64,000 bases of DNA, taken from positions 310,001 through 374,000 of the forward strand of contig JAXMBA010000008.1 of NCBI GenBank assembly GCA_046350095.1, in the 5' to 3' direction. Positions 25,265 through 34,988 of this stretch are shown piece after piece; the first letter of the stretch is position 1; every line of letters starts with the position of its first letter. Below the pieces are notes generated by a model. It was not told the origin of the DNA. It did no database searches and saw only the letters and a list, made by a program, of their open reading frames with translations. This DNA comes from Urbifossiella sp046350095 (GTDB lineage Bacteria; Planctomycetota; Planctomycetia; Gemmatales; Gemmataceae). Both the position numbers and the translations under genes were made by a program.

Positions 25265-26584
25265 ATGTCGCAACGCACCACCCGCCGGCGGTTCCTCGCC
25301 GCCGCCCCCGCCGCTCTCGCGGCCCCCATGTACGTCCGGGCTCAGAACGCGAACAGCCGTCTGAACCTGGCGGTGATTGGCGTCGCCGACCGTGGGGCGG
25401 CGAACCTCGCCGGCGTGCAGCACGAGAACGTCGCCGTGCTGTGCGACATCGACCCGGCCCGGCTCGACGCCGCGAAGGCCCGCTTCCCGATGGCTGAAGC
25501 GTTCGTCGACTACCGCCAGCTGTTCGACCGGGCCAGCAACCGGTTCGACGCCGTCGTGATCAGCACGCCGGACCACTCGCACTGCCTGCCGGCGGCGCTG
25601 GCCATGACGCGCGGCAAGCACGTCTACTGCGAGAAGCCGCTGGCGTACTCCGTGGCCGAGTGCCGGCTCATGCGCAAGCTCGCCGTCGAGCGGAAGCTCG
25701 TGACGCAGATGGGGACGCAGATTCACGCCGGCGACAACTACCGGCGCGTGGTCGAGATCGTGCGGGCGGGGCTGCTCGGCAACGTGCGGCGGGTTCACGT
25801 TTGGCTCGCGGGGAAGCCGCCGGCGGGAGTGCGGAAGGGGCCGAAGGCCAGCCCGAAGCTCGACATCGACCTGTGGGCCGGCCCGTCGACGACGCCGCTG
25901 TTCGACGCCGACCACCCCGGGAGCCCGCACGCCAGCCCGAGTCGCCCGTGGCCGCACTTCCACTGGCGGTACTGGTGGGAGTTCGGCGGCGGACAACTGG
26001 CCGACTTCGGCTGCCACTTCATGGACCTGCCGGCGTGGGCGCTGAACCTCGGCCTGCCGACGCGAGTGGAGGCCACCGGCCGCAAGACGTACCAGGGCGA
26101 CAACACCGTGCCGGACGTGATGCAGGTCGATTACCGCTTCCCGGCCGCGGCGGGCCGCGGCGAGGTGCATCTGACGTGGTACCACGGCGTGCAGGGGCCG
26201 GCTCTCGACGGCTCCGTCCGGCACGAGGGCTTCGGCTCCGGCGTTCTGTTCGAGGGCGACAAGGCGCAACTGCTGGCCGACTACGGCAAGCTGCGGGTGC
26301 TGCCGGACGCCGCCGCGCGTGACTTCAAGGCGCCGCCGCGGTCGATCCCGGCGTCGGTCGGGCACCACCGCGAGTGGACGGAAGCGGTGAAGACCGGCGG
26401 CCCGACGACGTGCAACTTCGACTACTCCGGCCGGCTCGCGGAGGCGGTGTTGCTGGGGAACGTGGCCTACCGCGCCGGCCGACCGATTACCTGGAACGCC
26501 GACACCGGTCGCACGGACTCAGCGGACGCGGACCGCTACCTCGCGCGGGAGTACCGCCGCGGGTGGGAACTGCCCGGCGCCTGA
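25265..26584 (+). CDS. Gfo/Idh/MocA family oxidoreductase with Tat-like signal
   Basis: This 439-residue NAD(P)-dependent oxidoreductase probably acts on a sugar or cyclitol in the periplasm. The leader MSQRTTRRRFLAAAPAALAA is a twin-arginine signal, which suits export with bound cofactor. The Rossmann start LAVIGVADRGAANLAG is followed by VAVLCDIDPARLD. The family motif AMTRGKHVYCEKPLAYSVAE contains the conserved EKP. The C-terminal half carries the substrate-domain segment WWEFGGGQLADFGCHFMDLP with its HxxD-like pair. TATACT at 25225-25230 may be its -10 box. It diverges from the TIM-barrel isomerase gene and is followed by a PKD protein. Confidence 0.9.
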   Translation: MSQRTTRRRFLAAAPAALAAPMYVRAQNANSRLNLAVIGVADRGAANLAGVQHENVAVLCDIDPARLDAAKARFPMAEAFVDYRQLFDRASNRFDAVVISTPDHSHCLPAALAMTRGKHVYCEKPLAYSVAECRLMRKLAVERKLVTQMGTQIHAGDNYRRVVEIVRAGLLGNVRRVHVWLAGKPPAGVRKGPKASPKLDIDLWAGPSTTPLFDADHPGSPHASPSRPWPHFHWRYWWEFGGGQLADFGCHFMDLPAWALNLGLPTRVEATGRKTYQGDNTVPDVMQVDYRFPAAAGRGEVHLTWYHGVQGPALDGSVRHEGFGSGVLFEGDKAQLLADYGKLRVLPDAAARDFKAPPRSIPASVGHHREWTEAVKTGGPTTCNFDYSGRLAEAVLLGNVAYRAGRPITWNADTGRTDSADADRYLAREYRRGWELPGA

Positions 26585-26654
26585 CGCCGCCGGTTCGCCT
26601 TGCCCCACCCCCGCCGTCGTGCTATTCCCCCCTCCCACGCGGGAGGGTACGCAC

Positions 26655-27887
26655 ATGGCGGAGGCGAAAAAGGGCGGCTGGTTGAAAGCCGCCGTTGTCG
26701 GCGTCTTGGGCCTCGGCGGTGGCGCCGCAGGCACCTACACCACCGCCCTGATCGACAAGGTGGTCAAGCCGTCGCTGCCCGTCGCCAACTTCGCGGCCGC
26801 CTCGGACGGCCTCACCGTCACCTGTCAGAACCATGCCACCGGTGAGACCGGCTGGTGGGACTTCGGCGACGGCACGCCCCTCGAGCCGTTCACGCCCTCC
26901 GTCCCGGCCGTCACGCACACGTACGCCAAGGCCGGCAACTACAGCGTCAAGCTGGTGGTCCGCAACTTCACCGCCGACGAGAACGAGCGGACTGTGGCTG
27001 TGGAGGTGGGCGGGAGTGCGAAGTCCGGTCCGCGCCTGCTCCCGAAGATCACAACGTTCGCCGTCAGCCCGGTTTCGCCGGCCTCGGTCGCGCCTGCCAC
27101 CTTCCGCCTCACCGCCGACGTGGCCGACGCCGACAACTGCGTTTTCGACTACGGCGACGGCCGGCTCGAGGTCGCCGGCGGCGGCAAGATCGACCGGCTC
27201 GTCACGTTCGATAAGCCAGGCGCGTTCCCGATTCAGTTGGTGGCGCACAACGCCTCCGCCGCCGCGAAGCAGGCCCAGGCCGTGAAGGTAGACGCGCCCG
27301 CCGAGGGAACGCTCGTCGCCGTCCTGCGCGTGCTCGACAGTGGGACGCGCGTCGAGCGGCAGACGCACAACGAAACGATCGCGGTTCCGGCCCCGAAAGA
27401 TTCGCGTCGGGCCACGTTCACCCGCGCGATTCCGGCCCGGCCGGGGGCGGTACTTGTGAGTGCGGTCGCCGCCGGTAACGTAGCCGGCGTGCGTAACCTT
27501 CGGGTCGAGGTCAGCGCCGACCGAAAGACCGCCGTCGTGACCGGTGAGTGGGCGGGAAAGGCGGGTTCGGACGTGCTCGTACCGGTGCAACTCGTCGAGG
27601 AGCGGACGACGACCGTGCAGGGGATGCCGGAGACGATCACCGGCGTGTTCGCCACCGTCGGCGCCCGCACGACTCTGAGTCTGCCGCTGCCGCCGGCCCC
27701 GACCGGGATGGCAAACCCGCGCCGCAAGATGTCGCTGGAAATTCGTCAGTCGGGCCCCGCCGGTACTGGCCGCGTCGTCGCGGCGGCGCCGGACGTGACG
27801 TTCCCGTGGACCGGCCGCGTCGCCGCCTTCGTGCCGGTGCGGGCCGAAGTCGTGGGCGGTCAGGTCGTGCTCACCGCCGGCAACTGA
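26655..27887 (+). CDS. membrane-anchored PKD-domain protein
   Basis: This 410-residue protein is of unknown role. An N-terminal hydrophobic helix (WLKAAVVGVLGLGGGAAGTY) after a short basic segment should anchor it in the membrane. A PKD domain occupies residues of about 35-120, with GWWDFGDGTPLEPF, THTYAKAGNYSVKLVVRNFT, the PKD signatures. A second PKD-like segment follows with CVFDYGDGRLEVAG and FDKPGAFPIQLVAHN. The remaining beta-rich part has no family I recognise. The ATG at 26655 follows a GGGAGGG ribosome binding site. PKD domains mediate protein or polysaccharide contacts outside the cell. Confidence 0.78.
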   Translation: MAEAKKGGWLKAAVVGVLGLGGGAAGTYTTALIDKVVKPSLPVANFAAASDGLTVTCQNHATGETGWWDFGDGTPLEPFTPSVPAVTHTYAKAGNYSVKLVVRNFTADENERTVAVEVGGSAKSGPRLLPKITTFAVSPVSPASVAPATFRLTADVADADNCVFDYGDGRLEVAGGGKIDRLVTFDKPGAFPIQLVAHNASAAAKQAQAVKVDAPAEGTLVAVLRVLDSGTRVERQTHNETIAVPAPKDSRRATFTRAIPARPGAVLVSAVAAGNVAGVRNLRVEVSADRKTAVVTGEWAGKAGSDVLVPVQLVEERTTTVQGMPETITGVFATVGARTTLSLPLPPAPTGMANPRRKMSLEIRQSGPAGTGRVVAAAPDVTFPWTGRVAAFVPVRAEVVGGQVVLTAGN

Positions 27888-27948
27888 TCCGCTGTCCGCC
27901 GGGGGTGGGGTCGCTAAACCGTCAGCACTCACCCCGTGGAGTCGTGCC

Positions 27949-28797
27949 GTGCCTTCTCCCCTCACCCCCGAGCAAGTCCGCGAGTACCACGTCGCCGGCT
28001 CCGTGCTGGCGAAGGGCTTCTTCGACGCCGCCGAGATCGACCTGTTGCGCCGGGCCGCGAAGGAAGACCACGAGCTGGACCGGCGCTCGTTCGGGCGGGC
28101 CGACGGCGAGGGCGGTGTGGTGCGGCTGAGCCTGTGGAACCACCCCGGCGACGGCGTGTACGGCATGTTCGCCCGCTGCGAGCGGCTGGTCCGCAGCTGC
28201 GAGGCGCTGCTGGGCGGCGAGGTGTACCATTACCACTCGAAGATGATCTTGAAGGACGCGAAGGTCGGCGGTGCCTGGGCGTGGCACCAGGACTACGGCT
28301 ACTGGTACCAGAACGGCGTGCTCGAACCGCTGCTGACCAGCGTGTTCATCGCAGTGGACCCCTGCACGCGGGCGAACGGCTGCCTCCAGGTGGTGACGAA
28401 CTCGCACCACTGCGGCCGGATCACGCACGTCCTCACCGGCGACCAGGCCGGGGCCGACCGGGAACGCGTGACCGAGGTGCTGAAGCGGCCCGAGCGGTTC
28501 CCGCTGGTGTACGTCGAGATGGACCCCGGCGACGCGCTGTTTTTCCACCCGAACCTGCTGCACCGCTCCGACCAGAACACGTCGGACCACCCGCGCTGGG
28601 CGATGATCTGCTGCTACAACGCGGCGCGGAACGACCCGTACAAGGACAGCCACCACCCGCGGTACACGCCGCTGAAGGTGGTGCCGGACGCGGCGATCCG
28701 CGAGGTTGGGGTGAAGCGCTTCGCCGACTCGGGCGACGTGGCGTGGCTCGAAGACCACCGGGACAGCAGCGCGAAGTCGCTTCTCGACCGCGAATGA
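27949..28797 (+). CDS. phytanoyl-CoA dioxygenase (PhyH) family protein
   Basis: This 282-residue Fe(II)/2-oxoglutarate-dependent dioxygenase would hydroxylate a small molecule. The double-stranded beta-helix metal triad is visible: His113 and Asp115 in AWHQDYGYWYQ and distal His205 in NLLHRSDQNTSDHPRWAMIC. An arginine a few residues later is the likely 2-oxoglutarate anchor. The conserved segment TSVFIAVDPCTRANGCLQVV is also typical. The start is a GTG, the best available in frame. PhyH proteins are numerous in planctomycetes and substrates range from phytanoyl-CoA to ectoine and natural products; nothing nearby identifies the substrate. It converges on the inositol phosphate synthase gene with a 9-base gap. 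Confidence 0.87.
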   Translation: MPSPLTPEQVREYHVAGSVLAKGFFDAAEIDLLRRAAKEDHELDRRSFGRADGEGGVVRLSLWNHPGDGVYGMFARCERLVRSCEALLGGEVYHYHSKMILKDAKVGGAWAWHQDYGYWYQNGVLEPLLTSVFIAVDPCTRANGCLQVVTNSHHCGRITHVLTGDQAGADRERVTEVLKRPERFPLVYVEMDPGDALFFHPNLLHRSDQNTSDHPRWAMICCYNAARNDPYKDSHHPRYTPLKVVPDAAIREVGVKRFADSGDVAWLEDHRDSSAKSLLDRE

Positions 28798-28806
28798 CGG
28801 GACGAC

Positions 28807-30000
28807 TCAGCCGCCGGCGTACCGCTCCAGCATCTCGAACTGCTTACCGAAGTCGTGCTCCGTCACCCCGACGGGGCTCTTGAAGAAGCACGCCAGGTGA
28901 GCCATCGTGCCGCTCTCGCCGCGGCGCTGAGCCAGCAGTGCCAGTCGGGCCACGTCCAGCACCAGCGGCGCCGCCAGCAGCGAGTCGCAGCCCTGCCAGG
29001 TGAACTGGAGCGTCATCTTCGTGCCGAGGAAGCCCTCGAAGTGGATGTGGTCCCAGGCCGTCTTCCAGTCGTCCAGCGACTCCACGTACTCGATCGACAC
29101 CAGCGACTGCGGCCGGTAACCGAGCAACTCGGCGAGTAGCGCGTCCTTGCTACGAACCTTGCTCGCCTTGTTCTCGGGGTCGTTCAGCACCTGGCCGTCG
29201 CGGTTGCCGAGGATGTTGTGGCCGACCCAGCTGTGGACGCGTAGGTTCCGCCGTGCGAACAGCGGCGCCAGGACCGACTTCAACAGCGTCTCGCCGGTCT
29301 TCAAGTCCTGCCCGGCGAGCGGCACGCCGCGGATTCTTGCAAGCCCTTCAAGGGCCGGCAGAGTCGCCCCGCGCGACGGTGTCAGGTTCACGTAGGGGAA
29401 GCCGGCGTCGACGGCGGCATAGGCGTAGAGCGTGCTCGTCGGCAACGAGGTCGTCGGCTTCTCCAGTGCAGCGGCGAGGCGGTCGGCGGTGTCGCACTCG
29501 GGTCCGGGCTCAAACGGCGGCTCGGTCGAGGCCGCGTTCACGACGACGAGTTGGTCGAGCTTGTGAGCCTGCTGAAAATCGCGAAGGTCTCGCTGGACCA
29601 GCTCGACGGCGGCCTTGGGTGTCGGAACGGCACGAACGTCTGGGCGGTCAGCCAGGGCGGCGAGCGCGGCGTTCGGCCGGAACGACACACCGGGCCGGAC
29701 GTTCGCCGACCACGCCTCCAGGTCCGGCGCGCACGCCGAAATCGTCCGCTCCTCGAAGACGTTGGACCGGCGGTGGAGTTCGCGCACCGCCGACAGCAGC
29801 GTCGCCTGCCGCACGTCGTGCCCGCCGACGACGAAAGTCGCGGGCTCGTCCAAGTCCAGGGCGGCGAGCCGGGGCAGGGCGGTGACGAGTCCGGTCGTGG
29901 GCGTGAGGCCGCGGGCCAGCGCGGCGAGGCCGAGGGCGGTCGTGGCGCTGACGCCGCCGCAGGCACCGATCATCCACAGTCCGACGCGCCGCTGGGCCAT
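28807..30000 (-). CDS. ino1: inositol-3-phosphate synthase (myo-inositol-1-phosphate synthase)
   Basis: This enzyme converts glucose 6-phosphate to myo-inositol 3-phosphate with bound NAD. The 397-residue protein begins MAQRRVGLWMIGACGGVSAT, the family NAD-binding start. It also shows VVVNAASTEPPFEPGP, FPYVNLTPSRGATLPALEGL, the active-site region LAGQDLKTGETLLKSVLAPL with its lysine, SWVGHNILGNRDGQVL and IHFEGFLGTKMTLQFTWQGC. Two upstream starts are possible, an ATG at 30054 and a TTG at 30081 that would overlap the GT87 stop; the ATG at 30000 best fits family N-termini. It is the last gene of the aroB-GT87-ino1 operon and supplies inositol for lipids or solutes. Confidence 0.88.
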   Translation of the reverse strand: MAQRRVGLWMIGACGGVSATTALGLAALARGLTPTTGLVTALPRLAALDLDEPATFVVGGHDVRQATLLSAVRELHRRSNVFEERTISACAPDLEAWSANVRPGVSFRPNAALAALADRPDVRAVPTPKAAVELVQRDLRDFQQAHKLDQLVVVNAASTEPPFEPGPECDTADRLAAALEKPTTSLPTSTLYAYAAVDAGFPYVNLTPSRGATLPALEGLARIRGVPLAGQDLKTGETLLKSVLAPLFARRNLRVHSWVGHNILGNRDGQVLNDPENKASKVRSKDALLAELLGYRPQSLVSIEYVESLDDWKTAWDHIHFEGFLGTKMTLQFTWQGCDSLLAAPLVLDVARLALLAQRRGESGTMAHLACFFKSPVGVTEHDFGKQFEMLERYAGG

Positions 30001-30077
30001 GTCCGGGTGGTCCGTCGAGGGGAGGTGAGCGAGGGCGGGCAGGCGTACCTGCATTTTCGCGGGGTTGTATCCCGGAT

Positions 30078-31304
30078 TCAAGTTGCGGGCACCGCCTCAC
30101 GGCCGCCGAGCGACCGGAACAACCGGACCCCCACGACCGCCAGCACCGGGATGCTCAGCTGGAATAGCGCGGGCCAACCCAGGAATCGCTTTTGCACGAG
30201 CGTCGCTGTGGTGCTTACGGTCAGTGCCAGCCAGGCGACCGTGAACCACGTGAGCCACGTGTCGCGGCGGGCCGGCAGGCGTTCCCACAGCACCACTGCC
30301 GCGGCGAATAACAGCGCCCACTCGTAGATGAGCGTGTGAGGCGACGCCCAGAGCGTCACGAATACCGCGGCCGGGAACATCACCGCGAGCGCCCCGCCCG
30401 TCCGAAGGTGTAGCCAATACGCGCCGCCGAGTGCGGATGCTGTGCCCAGCAGCGTCAACGCCGTCAGGAGCTCAGCCGGCGCGCCCGGAATCAGGATGGC
30501 CCAGAATTTTCGCGGCGAGTGAAGGTTCCACTCGTTCTCGCCGCCGTAGGTCACGTTCGCCCGGAGCGTCTCGACGAACGCCCAACTCGCCTCTGGTATG
30601 ACGAGCCAGCTCAGTGCCGCCAACAGGAACCCCGTAACGGCGACACCGAGCCACTCCCAGCGGTGCCGCCGCGGGGCCAGCCCCCACCACACGAACAGGC
30701 CGATGAGCAACTGCGGCTTGTACCACAGCACACCCGCGACGAGCCCGGCCGGGAAGGAACGCCGGTCGGCGGACAGCCGGTAGACCGCGGCGTAGACGGC
30801 GAGGCTCAGCGGCGTGTTCTGTCCGAACGTGATGGCCGTGAACACCGGGTAGAACGCCAGCGCCCAGGCGAAGGTACGCCGCGGCCGCGCCGGTCGGAGG
30901 CACCACACCGCGAAGCCGATTGCCGCGAAGCTCACGGCCATCCACACGAGCACGCTGCCGACGAACGGCAGATAGGCCGTGGGGACGTACAGCAGGGCGT
31001 AGAACGGCGGGTTGCGGTAGGCCATGTGGTACGGCCAGTCGCCGTCCGCGCGGATGGCGTTCTGCTGTACCTCGCCGATGGCGTCGGGCGTGTACAGTTC
31101 GGCGGCGCGGCCGTCACGGATGAGCGTGGCGGCGGAGTAGAAGGCGATGTGGTCCGCGCACAGGAGCATCCCCTCGGCGTCGCGCTTCCAGGCGGGGGTG
31201 CCGAGCGCCAGGCTGCCGATCCAGACGGACCACACGGCCACGGCGGTCGCCCAGGCGATCCACAGCCGGTCGCGGAGCCAGGCCGCCGTGGTCGCGTCGG
31301 TCAT
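30078..31304 (-). CDS. GT87-family membrane glycosyltransferase (DUF2029)
   Basis: This 408-residue polytopic protein has about ten hydrophobic segments and the family signature seen in GT-C mannosyl- or arabinosyltransferases that use polyprenol-phosphate sugars. The acidic motif after the first helix is MLLCADHIAFYSAATLIRDG, where the family has its catalytic Asp. RNPPFYALLYVPTAYLP and LWYKPQLLIGLFVWW follow and match DUF2029/GT87 proteins such as mycobacterial PimE. It overlaps aroB by four bases (ATGA) and ends next to the inositol phosphate synthase, so coupled expression is clear from layout. Acceptor and sugar are unknown; an inositol-containing lipid is an inference from context. Confidence 0.82.
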   Translation of the reverse strand: MTDATTAAWLRDRLWIAWATAVAVWSVWIGSLALGTPAWKRDAEGMLLCADHIAFYSAATLIRDGRAAELYTPDAIGEVQQNAIRADGDWPYHMAYRNPPFYALLYVPTAYLPFVGSVLVWMAVSFAAIGFAVWCLRPARPRRTFAWALAFYPVFTAITFGQNTPLSLAVYAAVYRLSADRRSFPAGLVAGVLWYKPQLLIGLFVWWGLAPRRHRWEWLGVAVTGFLLAALSWLVIPEASWAFVETLRANVTYGGENEWNLHSPRKFWAILIPGAPAELLTALTLLGTASALGGAYWLHLRTGGALAVMFPAAVFVTLWASPHTLIYEWALLFAAAVVLWERLPARRDTWLTWFTVAWLALTVSTTATLVQKRFLGWPALFQLSIPVLAVVGVRLFRSLGGREAVPAT

Positions 31305-32386
31305 GGGGCCGCCAGCACGTCGCGGACGAGGGCTTCGGGCACGTCGTCGAACAGTCGAACCTCGCCCAGTCGCGTCGGCAGGATGAACCGCAACTTGCCG
31401 CCGGTCGCCTTCTTGTCACGCCGCATCACGGCGATCAGCTCGTCGATCGGCCATTCCGGCTTCGCCGCGGTGGGCAGCCCGAGCACCTTCAGAAGCGCGA
31501 GTTGCCGCTGACCGAGAACCGGGTCGATGAGCCCGTGGGTCTCCGCCAGCCGTGCCGCGCACACCATTCCGGCGGCGACCGCCTCGCCGTGCAGCCAGCC
31601 GCCGTAGCCGCCGACCGTCTCGAAGGCGTGGGCGAACGTGTGGCCGTAGTTCAACACCGCCCGCAGGCCGGTTTCCTCGCGCTCGTCGTTCTCCACGACA
31701 TCGGCCTTGAGCCGACACGACCGGCCGACGACTTGTCGAATCGTTGCCGGCTCGCGGGCCAGCAGGTTCTCCGCATTTGACTCCAAGTAGTCGAAGAACG
31801 GCGCGTCGAGGATGACGCCGTACTTCACGACCTCGGCGAGGCCGCTCCTAAACTCGCGCTCGGGGAGCGTGTCGAGGAAGGCCGTATCGATCCAGACGCC
31901 GGCCGGTTGGTGAAACGCGCCGATCAGGTTCTTCCCTTTCGGGTGGTTGACGCCGGTCTTGCCGCCGACCGACGAATCGACCATCGCCAGCAGCGTGGTC
32001 GGCACCATGAGCAGCGGAAGGCCGCGGTTGTAGGTCGCAGCCGCGAACCCCCCGAGGTCTCCGACGACGCCGCCGCCGACGGCCACGACCGCGGTACGGC
32101 GGTCGGCGGTCACGGCGTACAGCGCGTCGTACAAGTTGGACAACTCGGTGAGGCACTTCGTCCCTTCACCGGCCGGGACGGTGATGCGAGCTGTCCGGAA
32201 GTTGTTGGCGCGGAGCGAGGCATCGACACCGCTTGCGATCGTCGCGGTGTTGGCATCGGAAACGACGAGCGCGGCGGTGGAGCCGGGCATCGCGTTGCGG
32301 GCGAACGGGCCGACGCCGGCGGGCTGCGCCGTCGTCAGCGCGATCTGATAGGACCGCGGCCCGAGGCGGACGTGGACGGACTCCAT
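31301..32386 (-). CDS. aroB: 3-dehydroquinate synthase
   Basis: AroB converts DAHP to 3-dehydroquinate, the second step of the shikimate pathway, using NAD and a divalent metal. The 361-residue protein shows the NAD-binding GGGVVGDLGGFAAATYNRG, the substrate region VPTTLLAMVDSSVGGKTGVN, EVVKYGVILDAPFF with the metal-ligand Glu, and LNYGHTFAHAFE with the metal-binding histidines. Length is typical. It is the first gene of an operon whose next gene, a GT87 glycosyltransferase, starts within its stop codon, an unusual partner for aroB. Confidence 0.95.
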   Translation of the reverse strand: MESVHVRLGPRSYQIALTTAQPAGVGPFARNAMPGSTAALVVSDANTATIASGVDASLRANNFRTARITVPAGEGTKCLTELSNLYDALYAVTADRRTAVVAVGGGVVGDLGGFAAATYNRGLPLLMVPTTLLAMVDSSVGGKTGVNHPKGKNLIGAFHQPAGVWIDTAFLDTLPEREFRSGLAEVVKYGVILDAPFFDYLESNAENLLAREPATIRQVVGRSCRLKADVVENDEREETGLRAVLNYGHTFAHAFETVGGYGGWLHGEAVAAGMVCAARLAETHGLIDPVLGQRQLALLKVLGLPTAAKPEWPIDELIAVMRRDKKATGGKLRFILPTRLGEVRLFDDVPEALVRDVLAAP

Positions 32387-32476
32387 CCCAGCATTTCACG
32401 ACGCCGCCGCGGCATCGCCAAGTGTGCGGGCGGTTTTCACTGGACGGGCATACGATTGGCGGCGAAACAGTAACGG

Positions 32477-34984
32477 ATGGGCGAGCCGACCGCGACCGCC
32501 GAACCCGCCTGGCGCGAGTTCGCCCGCGCGCCCCTCGTGCCGGTCGCGCTCGCCGCAGCCATCGGGTTAGTCATCGACAGGTACGCTGTCCCGCCGCTCG
32601 CCGGCGAACTGCTCACGGCCGGGGGCGGTGTCGTGGCCTGGGGTGTCAGTCGGCGTGCAGCGTGGCTGTGGCTCGCCACAGCCGGCCTCGCCGCGGCCCA
32701 CCATCACACGCACCGTGCTGCCTTCGCCGCGGACGACATCGCGGGCTTCGCTACCGCCCGGCCGGCCCCGGCACGCGTCCGCGGCACCCTCGACGAGGAG
32801 CCGGCCCGCTTTCGGCCGCCGCGGGCCGACCCACTCGTGGGCCGGCCCATGCCCGCGCCCGCCTCGACGACACTCGCCGTGACTGCTGTCGAGACGAGCG
32901 ACGGCTGGCGCCCCGCGAGCGGCCGCGCCCGGCTGACCGTCGACGGCCGACTCGACGGTCTTCACCTCGGCGACGCGGTCGAGGTGGCGGCACTCCTGTC
33001 GCTCCCGGACGGCCCCTCGAACCCGGGCGAACTCGACTACGCGGCCTTGCTCCGGGACCGCCGCATCACGGCGATACTCCGCGGCCGCGGCTCGACCGAA
33101 GCGGTAACGCGGCTCGACGAGGGGTGGCGGAACACCCCGCTGGGCTGGGTCGCGGCCCTGCGGGGTTGGGGCACGCGCGCGCTCACGGACGCGATCGACC
33201 CCGACGAAGCGGGGCTCGCGGCGGCGCTCCTGCTCGGCGACGGCACCGCACTCGACCGCGCCGAGTGGGACGCCTACGTCCGCACCGGCGTCGTCCACGT
33301 CCTGGCGATTTCGGGCCAACACCTCGTCGTCCTCGGCTGGTTCGCGTGGCTCCTACTGCGTGTCGCCGGCGTGCGGCGGAGGCACGGCGCCTGGGCCGTG
33401 GCGCTACTCCTGGTCGGCTATGCAGTACTGACCGGTGGTCGGCCGTCGGCGGTGCGGGCGGCGGTGATGGTGTCGGTCGTGTGCGGCGCGATCGTCCTCC
33501 GCCGCCCGCAGCGGCCGGCGAACGCCTTCGCGCTGGCGTGGCTGATCGTGCTCGGCTTCAACCCCGCCGACCCGTTCACCGCCGGCTGCCAGCTGTCGTT
33601 CGTGTCCGTGTTCGTGCTCGTGTGGGGGGCCGGCCGCTGGCTGGCGCCGCGCCCGCTTACCCCCCTGGAGGAACTGGTTGAGGAGTCGCGGACGCTACCG
33701 GAGAGACTTCTCCGTCGCGCCGCCCGGTGGGTGGCGGTCGGCTTCGCGGTGAGCGTGATCCTCGGGGTCGTGAACGGTCCGCTCGTGCTCGCGTGGCAGA
33801 ACATCGCCTCGCCCGTCGGGGTCGTGCTCGGCCCGCCGCTCGTGTTCCTGACCTCGGTCGCACTCCTAACCGGGTTCGTCGTGCTGCTCACGGCACCCCT
33901 TGCCGGGTGGCTGGCGTGGCCGTTCGCCCGCGTAACCGAGTGGAGCCTCGCCGGCTGCGGCTGGCTGGTCGATCTCGCGGAGCGCGTCCCCGGCGGCTGG
34001 GTATACGCGCCGGCGCCGCCGGCGTGGTGGCTCGTCGGCTTCTACGCCCTGGTCGCGGTCGCCGTGCTGCTCGACGGTCGCGGCCGCCGCGTCGGTGTGG
34101 CGGTGCTCGCGGCGTGGCTGCTACTCGGTCTCGTGCCTCCGGGCCGGCGATTGCCCGCGGACGAACTACTCATCACATTCCTGCACGTCGGGCACGGCGG
34201 GTGTATCGTGCTCGAACCGCCGGACGGCCGAGTGATGCTCTACGACGCGGGAACTACGCTCGGGCCGGACGCGATCCGCCGCACCGTCGCGCCCTACCTG
34301 TGGCACCGCGGCGTCCGCCGCGTGGACGAGGTGTTCGTGTCGCACGCCGACCTCGACCACTTCAACGGCGTGCCGGCGCTCCTCGACCGCTTCCCGCTCG
34401 GCCTCGTCACGCTGACGCCGAGCTTCCGCGACCGGCCAACCCCTGCCGTGCGCGCGACGCTGGAGTACCTGGAGAAACGGAACGTGCCGACGCGGGTGGC
34501 CTCGGCCGGGAACGGGTTCGCCGCCGGCGATGTGACGATTGAAGTGCTGCACCCGCCGGCCGACGGCCCACCGGGCGAGGAAAACGTCCGAAGCCTGGTG
34601 CTACTCGTACGCCACGCGGGGAACACGGTCCTGGTGACGGGTGACCTGGAGGGGGAGGGGCAGGAACGCGTGACGCGACTGCCGGCGCCGCGGGTTGACG
34701 TGTTGCTCGCGCCGCACCACGGGGCAAAAGACGCGAACACGCGGCGAGCTGGCGTCGACCACTGGCAGCCCGGCCCGATCGCGCTGTGGGCGCGGCCGCG
34801 ACTCGCGGTTTCGTGCCAGAAGGCGGGGTCTACGGAGCACCTGCGTGTGGCTTACGCCGCGGTCGGAGCCGACGTGTGGGACACGCCGACGGCCGGTGCC
34901 ATCGTGCTACGGAGTCACCCGACGGGACTGGTGGCGGAGGCGTTCCGGACGGGAGAAGTGCGGGTGGTGAGGCGGGGCTGGTGA
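32477..34984 (+). CDS. comEC: ComEC/Rec2 family DNA uptake channel
   Basis: This 835-residue membrane protein corresponds to the channel that brings transforming single-stranded DNA across the inner membrane. An N-terminal part has two hydrophobic helices and an OB-like region (LGDAVEVAALLSLPDGPSNP). The central Competence domain has many helices, including VVHVLAISGQHLVVLGW and YAVLTGGRPSAVRAAVM. The C-terminal metallo-beta-lactamase domain carries HADLDH at residues 623-628 and GDLEGEGQERV. The complete three-domain layout and normal length argue for a working gene. Other competence genes are not in the window. A 10-bp-stem hairpin follows the stop. Confidence 0.93.
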   Translation: MGEPTATAEPAWREFARAPLVPVALAAAIGLVIDRYAVPPLAGELLTAGGGVVAWGVSRRAAWLWLATAGLAAAHHHTHRAAFAADDIAGFATARPAPARVRGTLDEEPARFRPPRADPLVGRPMPAPASTTLAVTAVETSDGWRPASGRARLTVDGRLDGLHLGDAVEVAALLSLPDGPSNPGELDYAALLRDRRITAILRGRGSTEAVTRLDEGWRNTPLGWVAALRGWGTRALTDAIDPDEAGLAAALLLGDGTALDRAEWDAYVRTGVVHVLAISGQHLVVLGWFAWLLLRVAGVRRRHGAWAVALLLVGYAVLTGGRPSAVRAAVMVSVVCGAIVLRRPQRPANAFALAWLIVLGFNPADPFTAGCQLSFVSVFVLVWGAGRWLAPRPLTPLEELVEESRTLPERLLRRAARWVAVGFAVSVILGVVNGPLVLAWQNIASPVGVVLGPPLVFLTSVALLTGFVVLLTAPLAGWLAWPFARVTEWSLAGCGWLVDLAERVPGGWVYAPAPPAWWLVGFYALVAVAVLLDGRGRRVGVAVLAAWLLLGLVPPGRRLPADELLITFLHVGHGGCIVLEPPDGRVMLYDAGTTLGPDAIRRTVAPYLWHRGVRRVDEVFVSHADLDHFNGVPALLDRFPLGLVTLTPSFRDRPTPAVRATLEYLEKRNVPTRVASAGNGFAAGDVTIEVLHPPADGPPGEENVRSLVLLVRHAGNTVLVTGDLEGEGQERVTRLPAPRVDVLLAPHHGAKDANTRRAGVDHWQPGPIALWARPRLAVSCQKAGSTEHLRVAYAAVGADVWDTPTAGAIVLRSHPTGLVAEAFRTGEVRVVRRGW

Positions 34985-34988
34985 GCGC

